Shown in pieces: positions 16,885 to 26,450 of a stretch of DNA of 64,000 nucleotides (position 1 is its first letter; the number at the start of each line of letters is the position of its first letter). The position numbers and the translations under genes are program-made. This stretch comes from DUPU01 sp050952465 (GTDB lineage: Bacteria; Bacillota; Dehalobacteriia; Dehalobacteriales; Dehalobacteriaceae), in contig JBMNKZ010000007.1 of assembly GCA_050952465.1 (NCBI GenBank), positions 434,001 to 498,000 on the forward strand, read 5' to 3'. The notes under the pieces were generated by a model. That model saw only the letters and a program-made list of their open reading frames with translations. It was not told the DNA's origin and did not search any database.

Positions 16885-18552
16885 TTGTTGATGAGTGGTG
16901 CTCAGGCTGTCGTAGCCAGCCTGAAGGCAGAAGGAGTAGACCTGGTATTTGGCTATCCAGGTGGAGCGGCATTACATTTATATGATGCTTTATATGATTC
17001 CGGTATTACCCATATTCTGACCAGGCATGAGCAGGGAGCTGCTCATGCAGCAGATGGTTATGCCCGAGCAACAGGTAAGGTGGGAGTCTGTATTTCTACC
17101 TCCGGACCGGGAGCAACTAATCTGATTACAGGTATTGCTACAGCCAATATGGATTCGGTGCCCATGGTTTTTATCACTTCCCAGGTTTCTACCTCTATGA
17201 TTGGTAAAGACTCTTTTCAGGAAGCAGATATTACCGGGATTACCACTCCTATTACCAAGCATAACTTTTTGGTCAAGCGGCCCCAAGATTTACTTAAATC
17301 CATCAAACAGGCTTTTTATATTGCCCGGACAGGGCGGCCGGGGCCGGTATTGATTGACATTCCAAAGGATATTACCGGGGCTGAAGTAGATTTTGTTTAC
17401 CCGGACAAGATAAATTTAATAGGATATAATCCTGTCTATGAGGGTGAGGAGTGCAAGGTTAGAAAGTTAGCCGAGGCTATAAAGCAAGCAAAAAAGCCGA
17501 TTTTTTTCATTGGCGGTGGTATGAATCTTTCTGGAGCATGGTCGGAGTTTTCCGCGTTGGTAGAAAAAACAGGGATTCCGGTCGTGTCAAGCTTAATGGG
17601 GCTGGGTTCTTTTCCATCGGATCATGAACTCCATTTAGGAATGGTGGGCATGCATGGTACCTTCGCAGCTAACCAGAGTGTGACCAACTCAGATCTTTTA
17701 ATCGGTATCGGGGTGCGTTTTGACGACCGAGTTACCGGGATGGTATCAAAGTTTGCCCCTAACGCTCAAATTGTGCATCTGGACATTGATCCCGCGGAAA
17801 TAAACAAAAATGTGCGGACAGACATTCGGGTGGTGGGTCATCTTAAATGGTCCCTTCCTTTATTAAATCAACTGGTGGAACCGGGAGATTATCAAGAATG
17901 GGTAACTCAGGTAATAGAATGGAAAAATGAACATCCCCTCAAGTATGAGGCTTCCTTGGAGTTAATTAAACCGCAAAGTGTAGTCCAGGCGATTAGTGAT
18001 TTGACTCAAGGAGAGGGCTTTATTGTGACTGATGTCGGCCAACATCAGATGTGGGCTGCTCAATTCTATAATTTTAAAAACCCCCGAAGTTTTCTAACAT
18101 CGGGAGGTTTGGGAACCATGGGATTCGGCCTTCCTGCCGCTATTGGAGCCCAATTTGGCCATCCGGATAAGCCGGTATGGACAATATCCGGTGATGGCAG
18201 TATTCTGATGAATATTCAGGAAATTGCCACAGCGGTGGAACATAACCTGCCCATTAAGGTGGCTGTTTTGAATAATCGTAGTCTGGGCATGGTTCGTCAA
18301 TGGCAGAGAATGTTTTATCAGAAACGTTATTCTGCTTCCAAACATGAGACAGGAACGGATATTGCTGGTGTAGCTGAAGCTTTTGGAGCCAAAGGGATCA
18401 GAGTGAAGGAACCCAAAGATTTGCTTCCGGCTATAAAGGAAGCTATGGACTATGCCGGCCCGGTATTTATTGATATTCTGGTTTCGGAAGAGGAAGATGT
18501 ACTGCCGATGGTGCCGGCCGGGGCACCTATTGACCAGATGATCGGAGGTTAA
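16885..18552 (+). CDS. ilvB: Acetolactate synthase, large (catalytic) subunit
   Basis: TPP- and FAD-dependent enzyme making 2-acetolactate or 2-aceto-2-hydroxybutyrate, the first step of valine/leucine/isoleucine synthesis. The family core is intact: FGYPGGAALHLYDAL, the catalytic glutamate in RHEQGAAHAADGYARATG, and the TPP motif GDGSILMN (about residue 436) ending at NNRSLGMVRQWQ. The open frame extends upstream to 16768, but GGAGGG at 16872-16877 points to TTG 16885 (7-base spacing) or TTG 16888, giving the normal ~555 residues. Four bases separate its stop from ilvN. Confidence 0.95.
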   Translation: MLMSGAQAVVASLKAEGVDLVFGYPGGAALHLYDALYDSGITHILTRHEQGAAHAADGYARATGKVGVCISTSGPGATNLITGIATANMDSVPMVFITSQVSTSMIGKDSFQEADITGITTPITKHNFLVKRPQDLLKSIKQAFYIARTGRPGPVLIDIPKDITGAEVDFVYPDKINLIGYNPVYEGEECKVRKLAEAIKQAKKPIFFIGGGMNLSGAWSEFSALVEKTGIPVVSSLMGLGSFPSDHELHLGMVGMHGTFAANQSVTNSDLLIGIGVRFDDRVTGMVSKFAPNAQIVHLDIDPAEINKNVRTDIRVVGHLKWSLPLLNQLVEPGDYQEWVTQVIEWKNEHPLKYEASLELIKPQSVVQAISDLTQGEGFIVTDVGQHQMWAAQFYNFKNPRSFLTSGGLGTMGFGLPAAIGAQFGHPDKPVWTISGDGSILMNIQEIATAVEHNLPIKVAVLNNRSLGMVRQWQRMFYQKRYSASKHETGTDIAGVAEAFGAKGIRVKEPKDLLPAIKEAMDYAGPVFIDILVSEEEDVLPMVPAGAPIDQMIGG

Positions 18553-18555
18553 AGT

Positions 18556-19053
18556 ATGAAATATACCTTAGCAGTGCTTGTGGAGAACCGTCCCGGGGTA
18601 TTGACTCATATTTCCGGGCTGATTTCCCGGAGGGCTTTTAATATCGAGAGTATTACCGCAGGCTCTACGGAAGTACCGGATATAACTCGGATCACTTTAG
18701 TCGTGGATGCGGAAAATGAAGATGTCTTGGAACAGGTGGTCAACCAGCTTAGTAAATTGGTAGATGTAATTAAAATTGTGGATCTAACCAAGGCAGATTC
18801 CATTAATCGGGATCTGGCCTTAATTAAGGTGCGGGCTTCTCGGGAAAGTCGCTCAGATATTGTAAATATTGTAGATATTTTCCGTGCTAATATTGTGGAT
18901 GTCCATCCCGAGACTATGGTGATTGAACTTACCGGGGAAGAAGATAAAATTGATGCTTTATGTCATGTATTAAAAGACCATGGCATTATTGAAATAGTGC
19001 GTACAGGGAAAATTGCTTTATCCAGAAATCCTGAACCGGCCAGAAAAGCGTAG
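18556..19053 (+). CDS. ilvN: Acetolactate synthase, small (regulatory) subunit
   Basis: Regulatory subunit that binds branched-chain amino acids and confers feedback inhibition on IlvB. The N-terminal ACT domain (TLAVLVENRPGVLTHISGLI, then RRAFNIESITAGSTE) is followed by the C-terminal ALS_ss domain ending near HVLKDHGIIEIVRTGKIALSR. The 165-residue length is typical. It is translated directly after ilvB and nothing separates the two genes. Confidence 0.95.
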   Translation: MKYTLAVLVENRPGVLTHISGLISRRAFNIESITAGSTEVPDITRITLVVDAENEDVLEQVVNQLSKLVDVIKIVDLTKADSINRDLALIKVRASRESRSDIVNIVDIFRANIVDVHPETMVIELTGEEDKIDALCHVLKDHGIIEIVRTGKIALSRNPEPARKA

Positions 19054-19156
19054 CAAAAACGGTACGTCCCTAGAGTGTTTGCGGGGAACAGATAATTTAG
19101 CTATCGGGTAACTTTTCCAGACATAATATTGCCTTTGTCTTGACACAACTAAGAAT

Positions 19157-19564
19157 ATGATTAAACGTTTTGCAATATATGGAGTTATCGGATGGTTTAT
19201 TGAAGTGATCTGGACGGGTTTTGGTTCCGCCCTCTCGGGAGATTGGCGGTTGGTAAGCCGTACTTATTTATGGATGTTCTTTATCTATGGCTTAGCCGCA
19301 TTTTTGGAGCCGGTTCATGAAAGAATTAGACAATATTTTTGGGTTGTCCGGGGCATAATTTGGATGGTGGTAATATTTTTTGTGGAATATACAACCGGAT
19401 ATCTCCTGGATATCATCATTGGCAGTTGCCCATGGGATTATACCAATGATTCGCCTTTTGCCACGGCGGATGGCTATATCCGCCTGGATTACGGTCCAGC
19501 CTGGTTTGTGGCAGGGTTGTTTTTTGAAAGAGTTCATGATTATTTAAAGCGCGTAGGTATTTAA
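19157..19564 (+). CDS. Small integral membrane protein, CmpB-type putative ABC permease family
   Basis: A 135-residue protein with about four hydrophobic segments (IYGVIGWFIEVIWTGF, TYLWMFFIYGLAAFL, IIWMVVIFFVEYTTGYLLDI and a weaker C-terminal one) and the motifs GWFIEV, GYLLD and CPWDY seen in the ABC_trans_CmpB family (PF06541). Despite the family name, transport activity is not proven. No clear ribosome site precedes the ATG, which lowers confidence in the exact start. A GC-rich hairpin follows the stop. Confidence 0.65.
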   Translation: MIKRFAIYGVIGWFIEVIWTGFGSALSGDWRLVSRTYLWMFFIYGLAAFLEPVHERIRQYFWVVRGIIWMVVIFFVEYTTGYLLDIIIGSCPWDYTNDSPFATADGYIRLDYGPAWFVAGLFFERVHDYLKRVGI

Positions 19565-19570
19565 AAATTG

Positions 19571-19595
19571 GGGGGTTGCATGGTATGCAACCCCC
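19571..19595. repeat. Hairpin repeat, copy 1 (also a terminator)
   Basis: 11-bp perfect stem GGGGGTTGCAT / ATGCAACCCCC with a GGT loop between two converging genes. A T run is present on the minus-strand side (CAATTTTTAAA), so it probably terminates the nucleoside-kinase transcript. Its core GGGTTGCATGRTATGCAACCC recurs at 27781. Confidence 0.75.
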
Positions 19596-19616
19596 TTGTT
19601 GTCTCTGCCGCATCTC

Positions 19617-21287
19617 TTAGACGGTTAAGAAACAACTGCCGCCCCAGAATTCTCTAAGGATGGAGTTTAAAGGGATTCCTTCCGGGCAGATGGGTATAAA
19701 ATATTGCAGGAAACGCAGCAGCCTTTTTGCTTCCGGATACTGGGGAGAGGAAGAAGAAATTTTCTTTAATTCCGGTTCTACAATGGTTTTCAATAATGCT
19801 AATTCGTAACACAAGGCAGAATTAAAGATGAAATCAGCATCTTCTTGGAAGGGGAAAATATATTTTTCTTCTCCCCGGCGTACCGAAGGCCAGCGTTTTA
19901 AGGTGCTTTCAATACTACTTCCTCTAAACTGCAGATCCCGAGCCATGCGTCTGATCAGTCGGGTATCTGAACTGGAAATTGGATTATAGTCGTCGATATT
20001 TAAAGGTGTTAAGGCACTGACATAGATTTTCCTTTTGTTATTTTGAGGGATGGTAGCTGTTAAGATCTCATTTAAACCATGAATGCCCTCCACAATTAAG
20101 ACTTGATTTTTCTCCAATTTGATTCTTTGCGTTTGGGATGACCTGGTTCCTGTGATAAAATCGTACTTAGGTACATCAACCTCTTTTCCCTCGATTAATT
20201 GAATCAGATGTTGATTAAACAGGGTTAAATCAAGGGCATAAATATTTTCATAATCATATTCCCCGAATTCATCCCGGGGAGTTTTGTCTCTGTCAACAAA
20301 ATAATCATCTAAGGATATGGCCACGGGTCTAATCCCGTTAACTCGAAATTGAATGGACAAACGCTGGGCGAAGGTAGTTTTCCCCGAGGAAGACGGCCCG
20401 GCAATCAGAATTAGTTTAACCTCAGGGCAGTCCTCACAGATAGATTGCGCAATTTTTGACAAGTCCCGCTCATGAAGTGTTTCTGCCATTTGAATTACTT
20501 CATTATAGGCTCCTGCCATAGTGATTTCATTAAGCTCAGAAATGTTTTCTACCTGCATTAACTCTCCCCGATATTCTGATTCTCTAAAAATTGCTGACAG
20601 TTTCCTTGGCTCTTGGTAGGGTGCGATCCTGTCCGGAGCGGATTTATCCGGTACCCTGATAATAAAACCGGGAGCAAAAAACCTTAGTTCGAAATATTTT
20701 AAACAACCGGTAGATGGAACCATGGGACCGAAGAAATATTCGGTAATATTGGCAGAGGAATACAGGCTTACTGTCTCCCCTGGCTTGTAGTTGAGTAGAC
20801 GGGCTTTTTCAGTCCGCCCCTGACTCCGGAAATATTTAATGGCATCATCTTTTGCCACATCCTTCCTGGTAATGGGCAGATCATTTTTAATAATGGCTCG
20901 CATTTCTTGATCAATTCTTGATAAATCAGACGGGGTTAGCTCTCTCTTGCCCCGTAATTCGCAATAATTTCCCTCGGCAATGGAATGCTCGATTTTTAGT
21001 CGGCAATCAGGGAAAATCCTGGTAACTGCGGCTAAAAGCACAAAATATAGGCTTCGTTTATAAATTCTCATGCCCGCGTCAGTGGAGATATCTAACCATT
21101 CCACGGTACTGTCTGCATAAAGAGGATAGGTTAATTCTTGGAGTTCACCATTGACCAAGGCTCCCACGATGGGAAAAGAGCTTGCGGGATACTGATCCAA
21201 TAGATTCTTCAATGATATCCCTTGCATGGATTCATATATATTTCCCTTGATTGTAATTTGTACAGTCCTCGGATTAGGTACACTCAT
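19617..21287 (-). CDS. Nucleoside kinase with TGS and uridine-kinase domains
   Basis: A 556-residue fusion. An N-terminal TGS-like domain (about 1-70) and a threonyl-tRNA-synthetase-like editing fold (about 70-220) precede a C-terminal phosphoribulokinase/uridine-kinase domain with Walker A GPSSSGKTT (about residue 290) and SLDDYFVDRDKTPRDEFGEYDYE. Homologues are annotated as nucleoside or uridine kinases; the preferred nucleoside is not known. The frame opens at 21320, but AAGGAGG sits 8 bases before the ATG at 21287, which is taken as the start. The gene converges on the CmpB-family gene with a shared hairpin between them. Confidence 0.88.
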   Translation of the reverse strand: MSVPNPRTVQITIKGNIYESMQGISLKNLLDQYPASSFPIVGALVNGELQELTYPLYADSTVEWLDISTDAGMRIYKRSLYFVLLAAVTRIFPDCRLKIEHSIAEGNYCELRGKRELTPSDLSRIDQEMRAIIKNDLPITRKDVAKDDAIKYFRSQGRTEKARLLNYKPGETVSLYSSANITEYFFGPMVPSTGCLKYFELRFFAPGFIIRVPDKSAPDRIAPYQEPRKLSAIFRESEYRGELMQVENISELNEITMAGAYNEVIQMAETLHERDLSKIAQSICEDCPEVKLILIAGPSSSGKTTFAQRLSIQFRVNGIRPVAISLDDYFVDRDKTPRDEFGEYDYENIYALDLTLFNQHLIQLIEGKEVDVPKYDFITGTRSSQTQRIKLEKNQVLIVEGIHGLNEILTATIPQNNKRKIYVSALTPLNIDDYNPISSSDTRLIRRMARDLQFRGSSIESTLKRWPSVRRGEEKYIFPFQEDADFIFNSALCYELALLKTIVEPELKKISSSSPQYPEAKRLLRFLQYFIPICPEGIPLNSILREFWGGSCFLTV

Positions 21288-21374
21288 ATTGTCAGCCTCC
21301 TTGTAAAGATACTTCAACATTTAGTAAAAAAGTCCTTCCCATTTTAATGTATGAAGGGGGACAAAAATATGGGA

Positions 21375-21403
21375 TTGACAGTTGCATAATTTCCCAACAT
21401 AAT
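21375..21403 (+). promoter_or_regulatory. Promoter of the HlyD/ABC exporter operon
   Basis: TTGACA (21375-21380), 17-base spacer, CATAAT (21398-21403). It lies about 75 bases upstream of the HlyD-family start codon in the gap between divergent genes. Confidence 0.7.
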
Positions 21404-21479
21404 GAGGGTGTCTTTGGATTATCTGAATGAAATGATAAATATACTTTTATATGGCGTAGGTAAAAGGGAGGAATAGTAG

Positions 21480-22487
21480 ATGGTGCGCTTCATTGCAGGT
21501 TTTTTCTTATTAAGTAGTTTGCTGTTGGGGACGGGGTGTATGTCTCAGCCGGTTAGTTCTTTGCAGGCTTCCGGTACCATTGAAGCAAATGAAGTTTTTG
21601 TTGGGGCGGAAGTAGGCGGCAAGGTGGCATCTTTTTTAGTCTCTGAAGGAGATGTGGTCAAGGAGGGCCAGGAGATTGCCCGAATAGATGATACCATGCT
21701 TAGATGGCAGGTAGCGCAGGCGGAGGCGGCAGCTGAAGCGGCGGAAGCACGTTTAGGAGAAACGAAAAAGGGAAGTCGTATAGAAGAGATTCGCCGATCA
21801 GAATCCACTGCGGCTCAAATGGCAGCTGTAAAAGAAGGCGCCCGGGCTTCCCTTGAAGCAGCTCAAGATGAGTATGAAAGGATTAAGAATCTTTTGGATC
21901 AGGGGGCAGCCACTGAAGAGCAGTGTGACTCTGCCAAGGCAAGATTAGCAGCTGCTCAAAGCCAATATGATGCAGCAGATTATCAACACCAAGCTGCCTT
22001 AGAACAGGTGAAACTTATTAAAGCAGGGGCTACCAAAGAGACCGTTTCTGCAGCAGAGGCCACATTCAACCAGGCGGTGGCGGCTTGGGAAGCTTTAAAA
22101 GTTCAATTGGAGAAAACCAAAATAACTGCTCCTATAGAAGGGATTGTGACTGAAAAAACCGTGGAAGCCGGAGAAACCATCAACATGGGTAGTACGGTAG
22201 CAGTTGTTACCAATTTAAGAGACCTGTGGGTGGAGGTTTTTATTGCCGAAGCAGACCTAGGTAAAATTAAGCTGGGCGATCAAGCTCTGATCAAGGTGGA
22301 TGCTTTTCCTGAGGAAGGTTTCCCCGGAGAAGTGGTTTATATTTCTCATGAGGCGGAGTTCACACCAAAAAATGTGCAGACAAAAGAAGAGAGAACCAAT
22401 ATGGTGTTTAAGGTAAAAATTGCTGTTGATAATGAAGAAGGCCGATTAAAACCGGGGATGCCGGCGGATGTGAGCTTTAAAGATTAG
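21480..22487 (+). CDS. HlyD-family membrane fusion lipoprotein of an ABC-2 exporter
   Basis: Periplasmic-adaptor-like protein on the outer face of the membrane. A lipoprotein signal peptide ends in LLLGTGC with the lipidated cysteine at residue 20. A biotinyl-lipoyl half (SGTIEANEVFVGAEVGGKV...GDVVKEGQEIARID) follows, then a long alanine-rich coiled coil (about 75-200) and the second barrel half (ITAPIEGIVTEKTVEAGETI). The 335-residue length is normal. It is the first gene of a three-gene operon with the ATPase and permease. YhiI/YbhG-type exporters of this layout move hydrophobic compounds; the substrate is unknown. GGGAGG is 8 bases before the ATG. Confidence 0.9.
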   Translation: MVRFIAGFFLLSSLLLGTGCMSQPVSSLQASGTIEANEVFVGAEVGGKVASFLVSEGDVVKEGQEIARIDDTMLRWQVAQAEAAAEAAEARLGETKKGSRIEEIRRSESTAAQMAAVKEGARASLEAAQDEYERIKNLLDQGAATEEQCDSAKARLAAAQSQYDAADYQHQAALEQVKLIKAGATKETVSAAEATFNQAVAAWEALKVQLEKTKITAPIEGIVTEKTVEAGETINMGSTVAVVTNLRDLWVEVFIAEADLGKIKLGDQALIKVDAFPEEGFPGEVVYISHEAEFTPKNVQTKEERTNMVFKVKIAVDNEEGRLKPGMPADVSFKD

Positions 22488-22498
22488 GAGGGTCTGCT

Positions 22499-23263
22499 TT
22501 GGAATATGCCATTGAGGTATCTCATTTGACTAAGGATTTCGGAAATCAGCGGGTGGTAAACGGAATTTCTTTCTCCATTAAACCTGGAAGCATCTTTGGT
22601 TTTCTCGGTCCCAATGGCTCCGGAAAATCAACAACCATTCGGATGCTTTGTGGAATATTAACTCCAACAGAAGGGACGGGCTCTGTTTTAGGAATTCCGT
22701 TAAAAGACGGAGAAAGCATTAAACAGGAAATTGGTTATATGTCCCAAAAATTCAGCCTTTATGAAGATTTGTCTGTGGAAGAAAATTTGAAATTTTATGC
22801 TATGATATACGGATTGGGTTCCCGGCAAATGGGACAACGGATTAAAGACCTAGTAGAACTGGCCGGGCTTGTGGGAAGGGAAAAACAACTGGCCGGCACT
22901 CTGTCTGGGGGCTGGAAGCAGAGGTTAGCCCTAGCTGCATCCTTAGTTCATAGACCAAAGCTCCTTTTTTTAGATGAACCGACAGCAGGAGTAGATCCTT
23001 TATCTCGAAAAATTTTTTGGGATCTCCTTTATTATTTGTCCCGGGAAGAAGGAGTAACTATTTTGGTTACTACCCATTACATGGATGAAGCGGAAAAGAC
23101 CGATGTGGTAGGCTTTATCTTCCGCGGAAATTTGCTGGATTTCGGTACTCCTGCAGAAATTAAGATGAAGCATCAATTAGAGTCTTTGGAGGAAGTCTTT
23201 ATTTCCCATGTAGCTAAAGAAGGACCGGGAGCGGATTTTGCCCGAAAGGAGGCAAGGAAATGA
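22499..23263 (+). CDS. ABC exporter ATP-binding protein
   Basis: Nucleotide-binding subunit, 254 residues, of the ABC-2/drug-exporter class. Walker A is GPNGSGKST, the signature is LSGGWKQR (a W replaces the usual Q/M position), and Walker B is LLFLDEPTAGVDP with H-loop TTHYMDEAE. The TTG start is supported by AGGAGGG 6 bases upstream. The last 4 bases overlap the permease start (ATGA), indicating coupling. Confidence 0.93.
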   Translation: MEYAIEVSHLTKDFGNQRVVNGISFSIKPGSIFGFLGPNGSGKSTTIRMLCGILTPTEGTGSVLGIPLKDGESIKQEIGYMSQKFSLYEDLSVEENLKFYAMIYGLGSRQMGQRIKDLVELAGLVGREKQLAGTLSGGWKQRLALAASLVHRPKLLFLDEPTAGVDPLSRKIFWDLLYYLSREEGVTILVTTHYMDEAEKTDVVGFIFRGNLLDFGTPAEIKMKHQLESLEEVFISHVAKEGPGADFARKEARK

Positions 23264-24393
23264 AGTGGGTCAGAATAAAAGCGATTATATGGAAGGAGTT
23301 TATCCAAATTCGCCGGGATAGACCGAGCCTAGCCATAGCTTTAGCTATGCCCATTATGATGATGCTTGTTTTCGGGTTTGCGGTAAATACCGATGTGGAT
23401 CATATTGATACGGTGGTATTTGATCAGGATATGTCTTCCGCCAGCAGAAGGCTGATTAAGAGCTTTGAAACCACAGGAACTTTTGATCTTATTGATCATG
23501 TTTCCAGTCAAAAAAAGATTAGGGAAGTTATTGACGGCGGCAAGGCTAAAGTAGGTCTGATTATTCCTCCTGATTATAACAAAGAATTAGTTAGAGGTGA
23601 GAGCACCGGGATCCAGATATTAATTGATGGGTCAGATCCTTTAGTAGCACAAAAAGCACTTTCTACAGCCCAGATGTTGGTTCAGGTCAAATCCTTTGAA
23701 ATTCAGCAGGAAAGGTTGGAGAAAAGTGGCTTGAGCCGAGACCTTCAACTCCCTATTAGTTTAAGCAGCAGGGTCTGGTATAATCCGGATATGGATAGCA
23801 TTAAGTTTAATATTCCCGGGTTAGTAGGTGTAATTTTACAAAATATTACCGTACTGTTAACGGCTTTTGCCTTAGTAAGGGAAAGGGAAAGAGGAACCTT
23901 GGAGCAATTGATAATTACTCCTATTAGGCCGGCGGAGTTGATTATGGGAAAGCTTGTTCCCTATATCTTTATCGGGCTTTTTGATGTGCTTTTGGTTATT
24001 GCCTTAGCTGTATTTCTTTTTTCTGTGCCAATCAAAGGGAGTTTTCTCCTCTTAATGGTTCTGTCTGTAGTATTTTTATGGACGGCCTTAGGTTTTGGGC
24101 TTTTAATTTCCACCATTGCCAAAAACCAGCTTCAGGCTATGCAGGCCTCTGTTGCTCTTATTCTCCCTAGCATCCTATTATCCGGATTTATGTTTCCCCG
24201 GGAGTCTATGCCCGGAGTTATTTATGCTATCGGTAATTTTATTCCCATTACCTATTTTTTAAGGATCTTAAGGGGAATTATCCTTAAAGGAATCGGGCTG
24301 GAATTTTTGCTCCAGGAGGTTGTCTGGCTTACCGTTATGAGCGCCGGAATATTTATCATATCTGTAAAAAGGTTTCGGAAAAAGCTGGATTAA
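23260..24393 (+). CDS. ABC-2 type permease
   Basis: Membrane subunit, 377 residues: one N-terminal transmembrane segment (LAIALAMPIMMMLVFGFAV), a ~150-residue extracellular loop, then five C-terminal segments, the standard plan of YhhJ/YbhR-like ABC-2 permeases. The motif VRERERGTLEQLIITPIRPAELIMGKL is the conserved family loop. It forms an exporter with the two genes upstream, likely for drugs or other amphipathic compounds. Confidence 0.92.
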   Translation: MKWVRIKAIIWKEFIQIRRDRPSLAIALAMPIMMMLVFGFAVNTDVDHIDTVVFDQDMSSASRRLIKSFETTGTFDLIDHVSSQKKIREVIDGGKAKVGLIIPPDYNKELVRGESTGIQILIDGSDPLVAQKALSTAQMLVQVKSFEIQQERLEKSGLSRDLQLPISLSSRVWYNPDMDSIKFNIPGLVGVILQNITVLLTAFALVRERERGTLEQLIITPIRPAELIMGKLVPYIFIGLFDVLLVIALAVFLFSVPIKGSFLLLMVLSVVFLWTALGFGLLISTIAKNQLQAMQASVALILPSILLSGFMFPRESMPGVIYAIGNFIPITYFLRILRGIILKGIGLEFLLQEVVWLTVMSAGIFIISVKRFRKKLD

Positions 24394-24396
24394 TCT

Positions 24397-24660
24397 TTAT
24401 TTTAACTCTTTCACATACGCCTTATCATTTACAATTTTCGTAATTCGATAAATTTTATTTTCCGCAGTAATATATTCATCCCCTACACTTAACGGCACTG
24501 AGGTATGGGTAAGGGTTTCATTATCTGCCATATTTACAACCCAGTATCCTGATGAGCTATGGGGTGAGTTTTTACGGGGGGCATTATCTCCTCTAAATAC
24601 TGGGAATATTACCACTAAGATAATTAAAAGCAAAAGAAGAGCAGGAAAAAACCTTTTCAC
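24397..24660 (-). CDS. Small membrane-anchored hypothetical protein
   Basis: An 87-residue protein with an N-terminal hydrophobic anchor (FFPALLLLLIILVVIFPVF) followed by a short soluble domain that ends YRITKIVNDKAYVKELK, a beta-rich pattern. I do not recognise the family. The GTG start has GAGGG 8 bases upstream. It converges tail to tail with the exporter permease (3 bases apart) and sits in front of the M29 peptidase gene on the same strand downstream in transcription order. Confidence 0.6.
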   Translation of the reverse strand: MKRFFPALLLLLIILVVIFPVFRGDNAPRKNSPHSSSGYWVVNMADNETLTHTSVPLSVGDEYITAENKIYRITKIVNDKAYVKELK

Positions 24661-24767
24661 CTAACAACCCTCATTTATCTGTGGTCTTTTAAGTAGTTTT
24701 TCCTGCTATTTTGTTCTTATGTATTATTTTGCTTTTTTATTGTCAGAAAGGTTGTATGTGATATCTT

Positions 24768-25883
24768 TTATCTCAGGTTCTCTGCATTCAGAGGCTGGAG
24801 GCTTTCCGGGATAAATCGACCGTTTTTTCTAATTAGGACATCATCAAAGAAAATTTCGCCACCGCCTAATTCTTCAGTTTGAATAGAGACTAAATCCCAG
24901 TGAATGGCGGATTTATTCCCGTTATCAGCGTCTTGATAACAGGAGCCAGGCGTGAGATGAAAACTGCCCATAATTTTTTCATCAAAAAGGGTGTCTTTCA
25001 TGGGCTTTAAAATATAGGGATTAACCCCCAAAGCAAATTCCCCGATGTAACGGGCACCTTCGTCTGTATCTAAAATTTTATTAAGTTTCTCTGTGTAATT
25101 AGCACGGGCCTTTACTATTTTCCCCTGATTAAACTCAAAATAGATATTTTCATAGGTAATACCTTGATAGGAAGCGGGGGTATTAAAGGTGATGGTACCG
25201 TTCACCGAATCTTTAACCGGTGCGGTATAAACTTCTCCGTCCGGAATGTTAAGCTGGCCGTCACATTTGACAGCAGGAATGTCTTTGATTGAAAAGCTAA
25301 GGTCAGTGCCCGGCCCGGTAATTCTCACTCGATCCGTCTTATTTAATAAATCCACCAGTCCGTCCATGGCTTGAGACATTTTACGATAATCCAAGTTGCA
25401 TACATTAAAATAAAAATCGGTAAAGCTATCGGTGCTCATTCCTGCTAATTGTGCCATGGAATGGTTGGGATATCTTAGAACCACCCATTTGGTCTTCGGT
25501 ACGCGGATTTTATGGTGTACCGGATCTACCCAATATTTCATATACAACTGCATTTTATCTTCGGGTACATCACTAAGCTCGTTGGCGTTATCTCCCGCTC
25601 TGATGCCAATGTAAGCATCCATTTCGCTCATCCGTGCGGATTCCCATTTGGCAATTGACTCCAATTGTTCCTGCTCCGCATTTTCCAGGAGCAGGCGGTT
25701 AACTTCTGTGTTTTTTATAGAAACAAAAGGATAACCACCTGCATGATAGATTTCTTTGATTAGTTCCTTGACCAAGCCTAATTCAAAGCCTGATAATTCA
25801 ATAAGCACCTTTTCTCCTGGCTTTAGTTTTAAGGAATAATTAACTAAGTTTTTTGCTAGTGTTTGAAATCTAGGGTCTTTCAT
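24768..25883 (-). CDS. Aminopeptidase, M29 (thermophilic metalloprotease/AmpS) family
   Basis: Cytosolic metal-dependent aminopeptidase of 371 residues, the usual M29 length. It begins MKDPRFQTLAKNLVNYSLKLKPGEKVLIEL, typical of the family; later blocks include MRIGxG-like GIRAGDNANEL, the metal-site region YTAPVKDSVNGTI, and GGGEIFFDDVLIRKNGRF at the C-terminus. An open frame continues far upstream, but the extension is antisense to the holin-like gene. The ATG at 25883 has AGGAGG close upstream and is clearly the start. Confidence 0.92.
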   Translation of the reverse strand: MKDPRFQTLAKNLVNYSLKLKPGEKVLIELSGFELGLVKELIKEIYHAGGYPFVSIKNTEVNRLLLENAEQEQLESIAKWESARMSEMDAYIGIRAGDNANELSDVPEDKMQLYMKYWVDPVHHKIRVPKTKWVVLRYPNHSMAQLAGMSTDSFTDFYFNVCNLDYRKMSQAMDGLVDLLNKTDRVRITGPGTDLSFSIKDIPAVKCDGQLNIPDGEVYTAPVKDSVNGTITFNTPASYQGITYENIYFEFNQGKIVKARANYTEKLNKILDTDEGARYIGEFALGVNPYILKPMKDTLFDEKIMGSFHLTPGSCYQDADNGNKSAIHWDLVSIQTEELGGGEIFFDDVLIRKNGRFIPESLQPLNAENLR

Positions 25884-26070
25884 AAACCTTCCTCCTTTTA
25901 CCGGTAATAGTTTCCGGATTAAAATCATTTTAGCAAATTGAAAGGAACTTGACAAATGAAGGGATTTAAGAGAGAAATTGATAGATATTTCTTGAAAAAA
26001 GTATAGTTTAACTATGAAAAATATCATATAATGTAGATGTAAGGGAAGGAGATATAAAGGAGGGATCATA

Positions 26071-26415
26071 GTGAAGGGGATGGTTATTCGTTGGGTGTTA
26101 AACGCTATCGCTTTGTTGATTACGGCCGCTTTGTTCCAGGGAATTGAAATTGCAGGGTTCCTGTCTGCATTTGTCGCGGCTATTGTATGGGGAATTGTTA
26201 ATGCGGTAATTCGTCCCATAGTCGTGTTATTGACGCTACCCCTTAACTTAGTTACCTTAGGCCTTTTTACATTGTTGATTAATGGTTTTATGTTGAAAAT
26301 TGTAGATGTTGTTGTAGTAGGGGTTACGATTCAAGGATTCTGGGCACTAATTTTTGGTGCACTGGTATTGACAATTATCAGCGGTGTTTTGTCATCCATA
26401 GTCAGAGACAGCTAG
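26071..26415 (+). CDS. Phage holin family IV-like small membrane protein
   Basis: A 114-residue protein with four hydrophobic helices and the hallmark VWGIVNAVIRPIVVLLTLPLNLVTLG of the PF04020 group (mycobacterial 4TM phage holin superfamily IV). Chromosomal members are common and are not evidence of prophage; their function is unsettled. The GTG start follows AAAGGAGGG. A TATAAT-like -10 (26027-26032) and an inverted repeat ATAGTT-T-AACTAT (around 26002-26015) lie upstream and could form a regulated promoter. Confidence 0.8.
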   Translation: MKGMVIRWVLNAIALLITAALFQGIEIAGFLSAFVAAIVWGIVNAVIRPIVVLLTLPLNLVTLGLFTLLINGFMLKIVDVVVVGVTIQGFWALIFGALVLTIISGVLSSIVRDS

Positions 26416-26450
26416 AGTTAACTTTAGTTTGTTAAAGGTATTGGTTATTA

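Noticed and set aside
19139..19160. TTGACA promoter just before the CmpB-family gene
   Set aside because: No acceptable -10 follows at 16-18 bases, and it would lie inside the coding start.
24768..26219. Long N-terminal extension of the M29 aminopeptidase
   Set aside because: The extension beyond 25883 is antisense to the holin-like gene, and a perfect ribosome site marks the inner ATG.
26071..26415. Prophage marker
   Set aside because: Although the family is named holin, no other phage genes are present and such chromosomal members are common in Clostridia.
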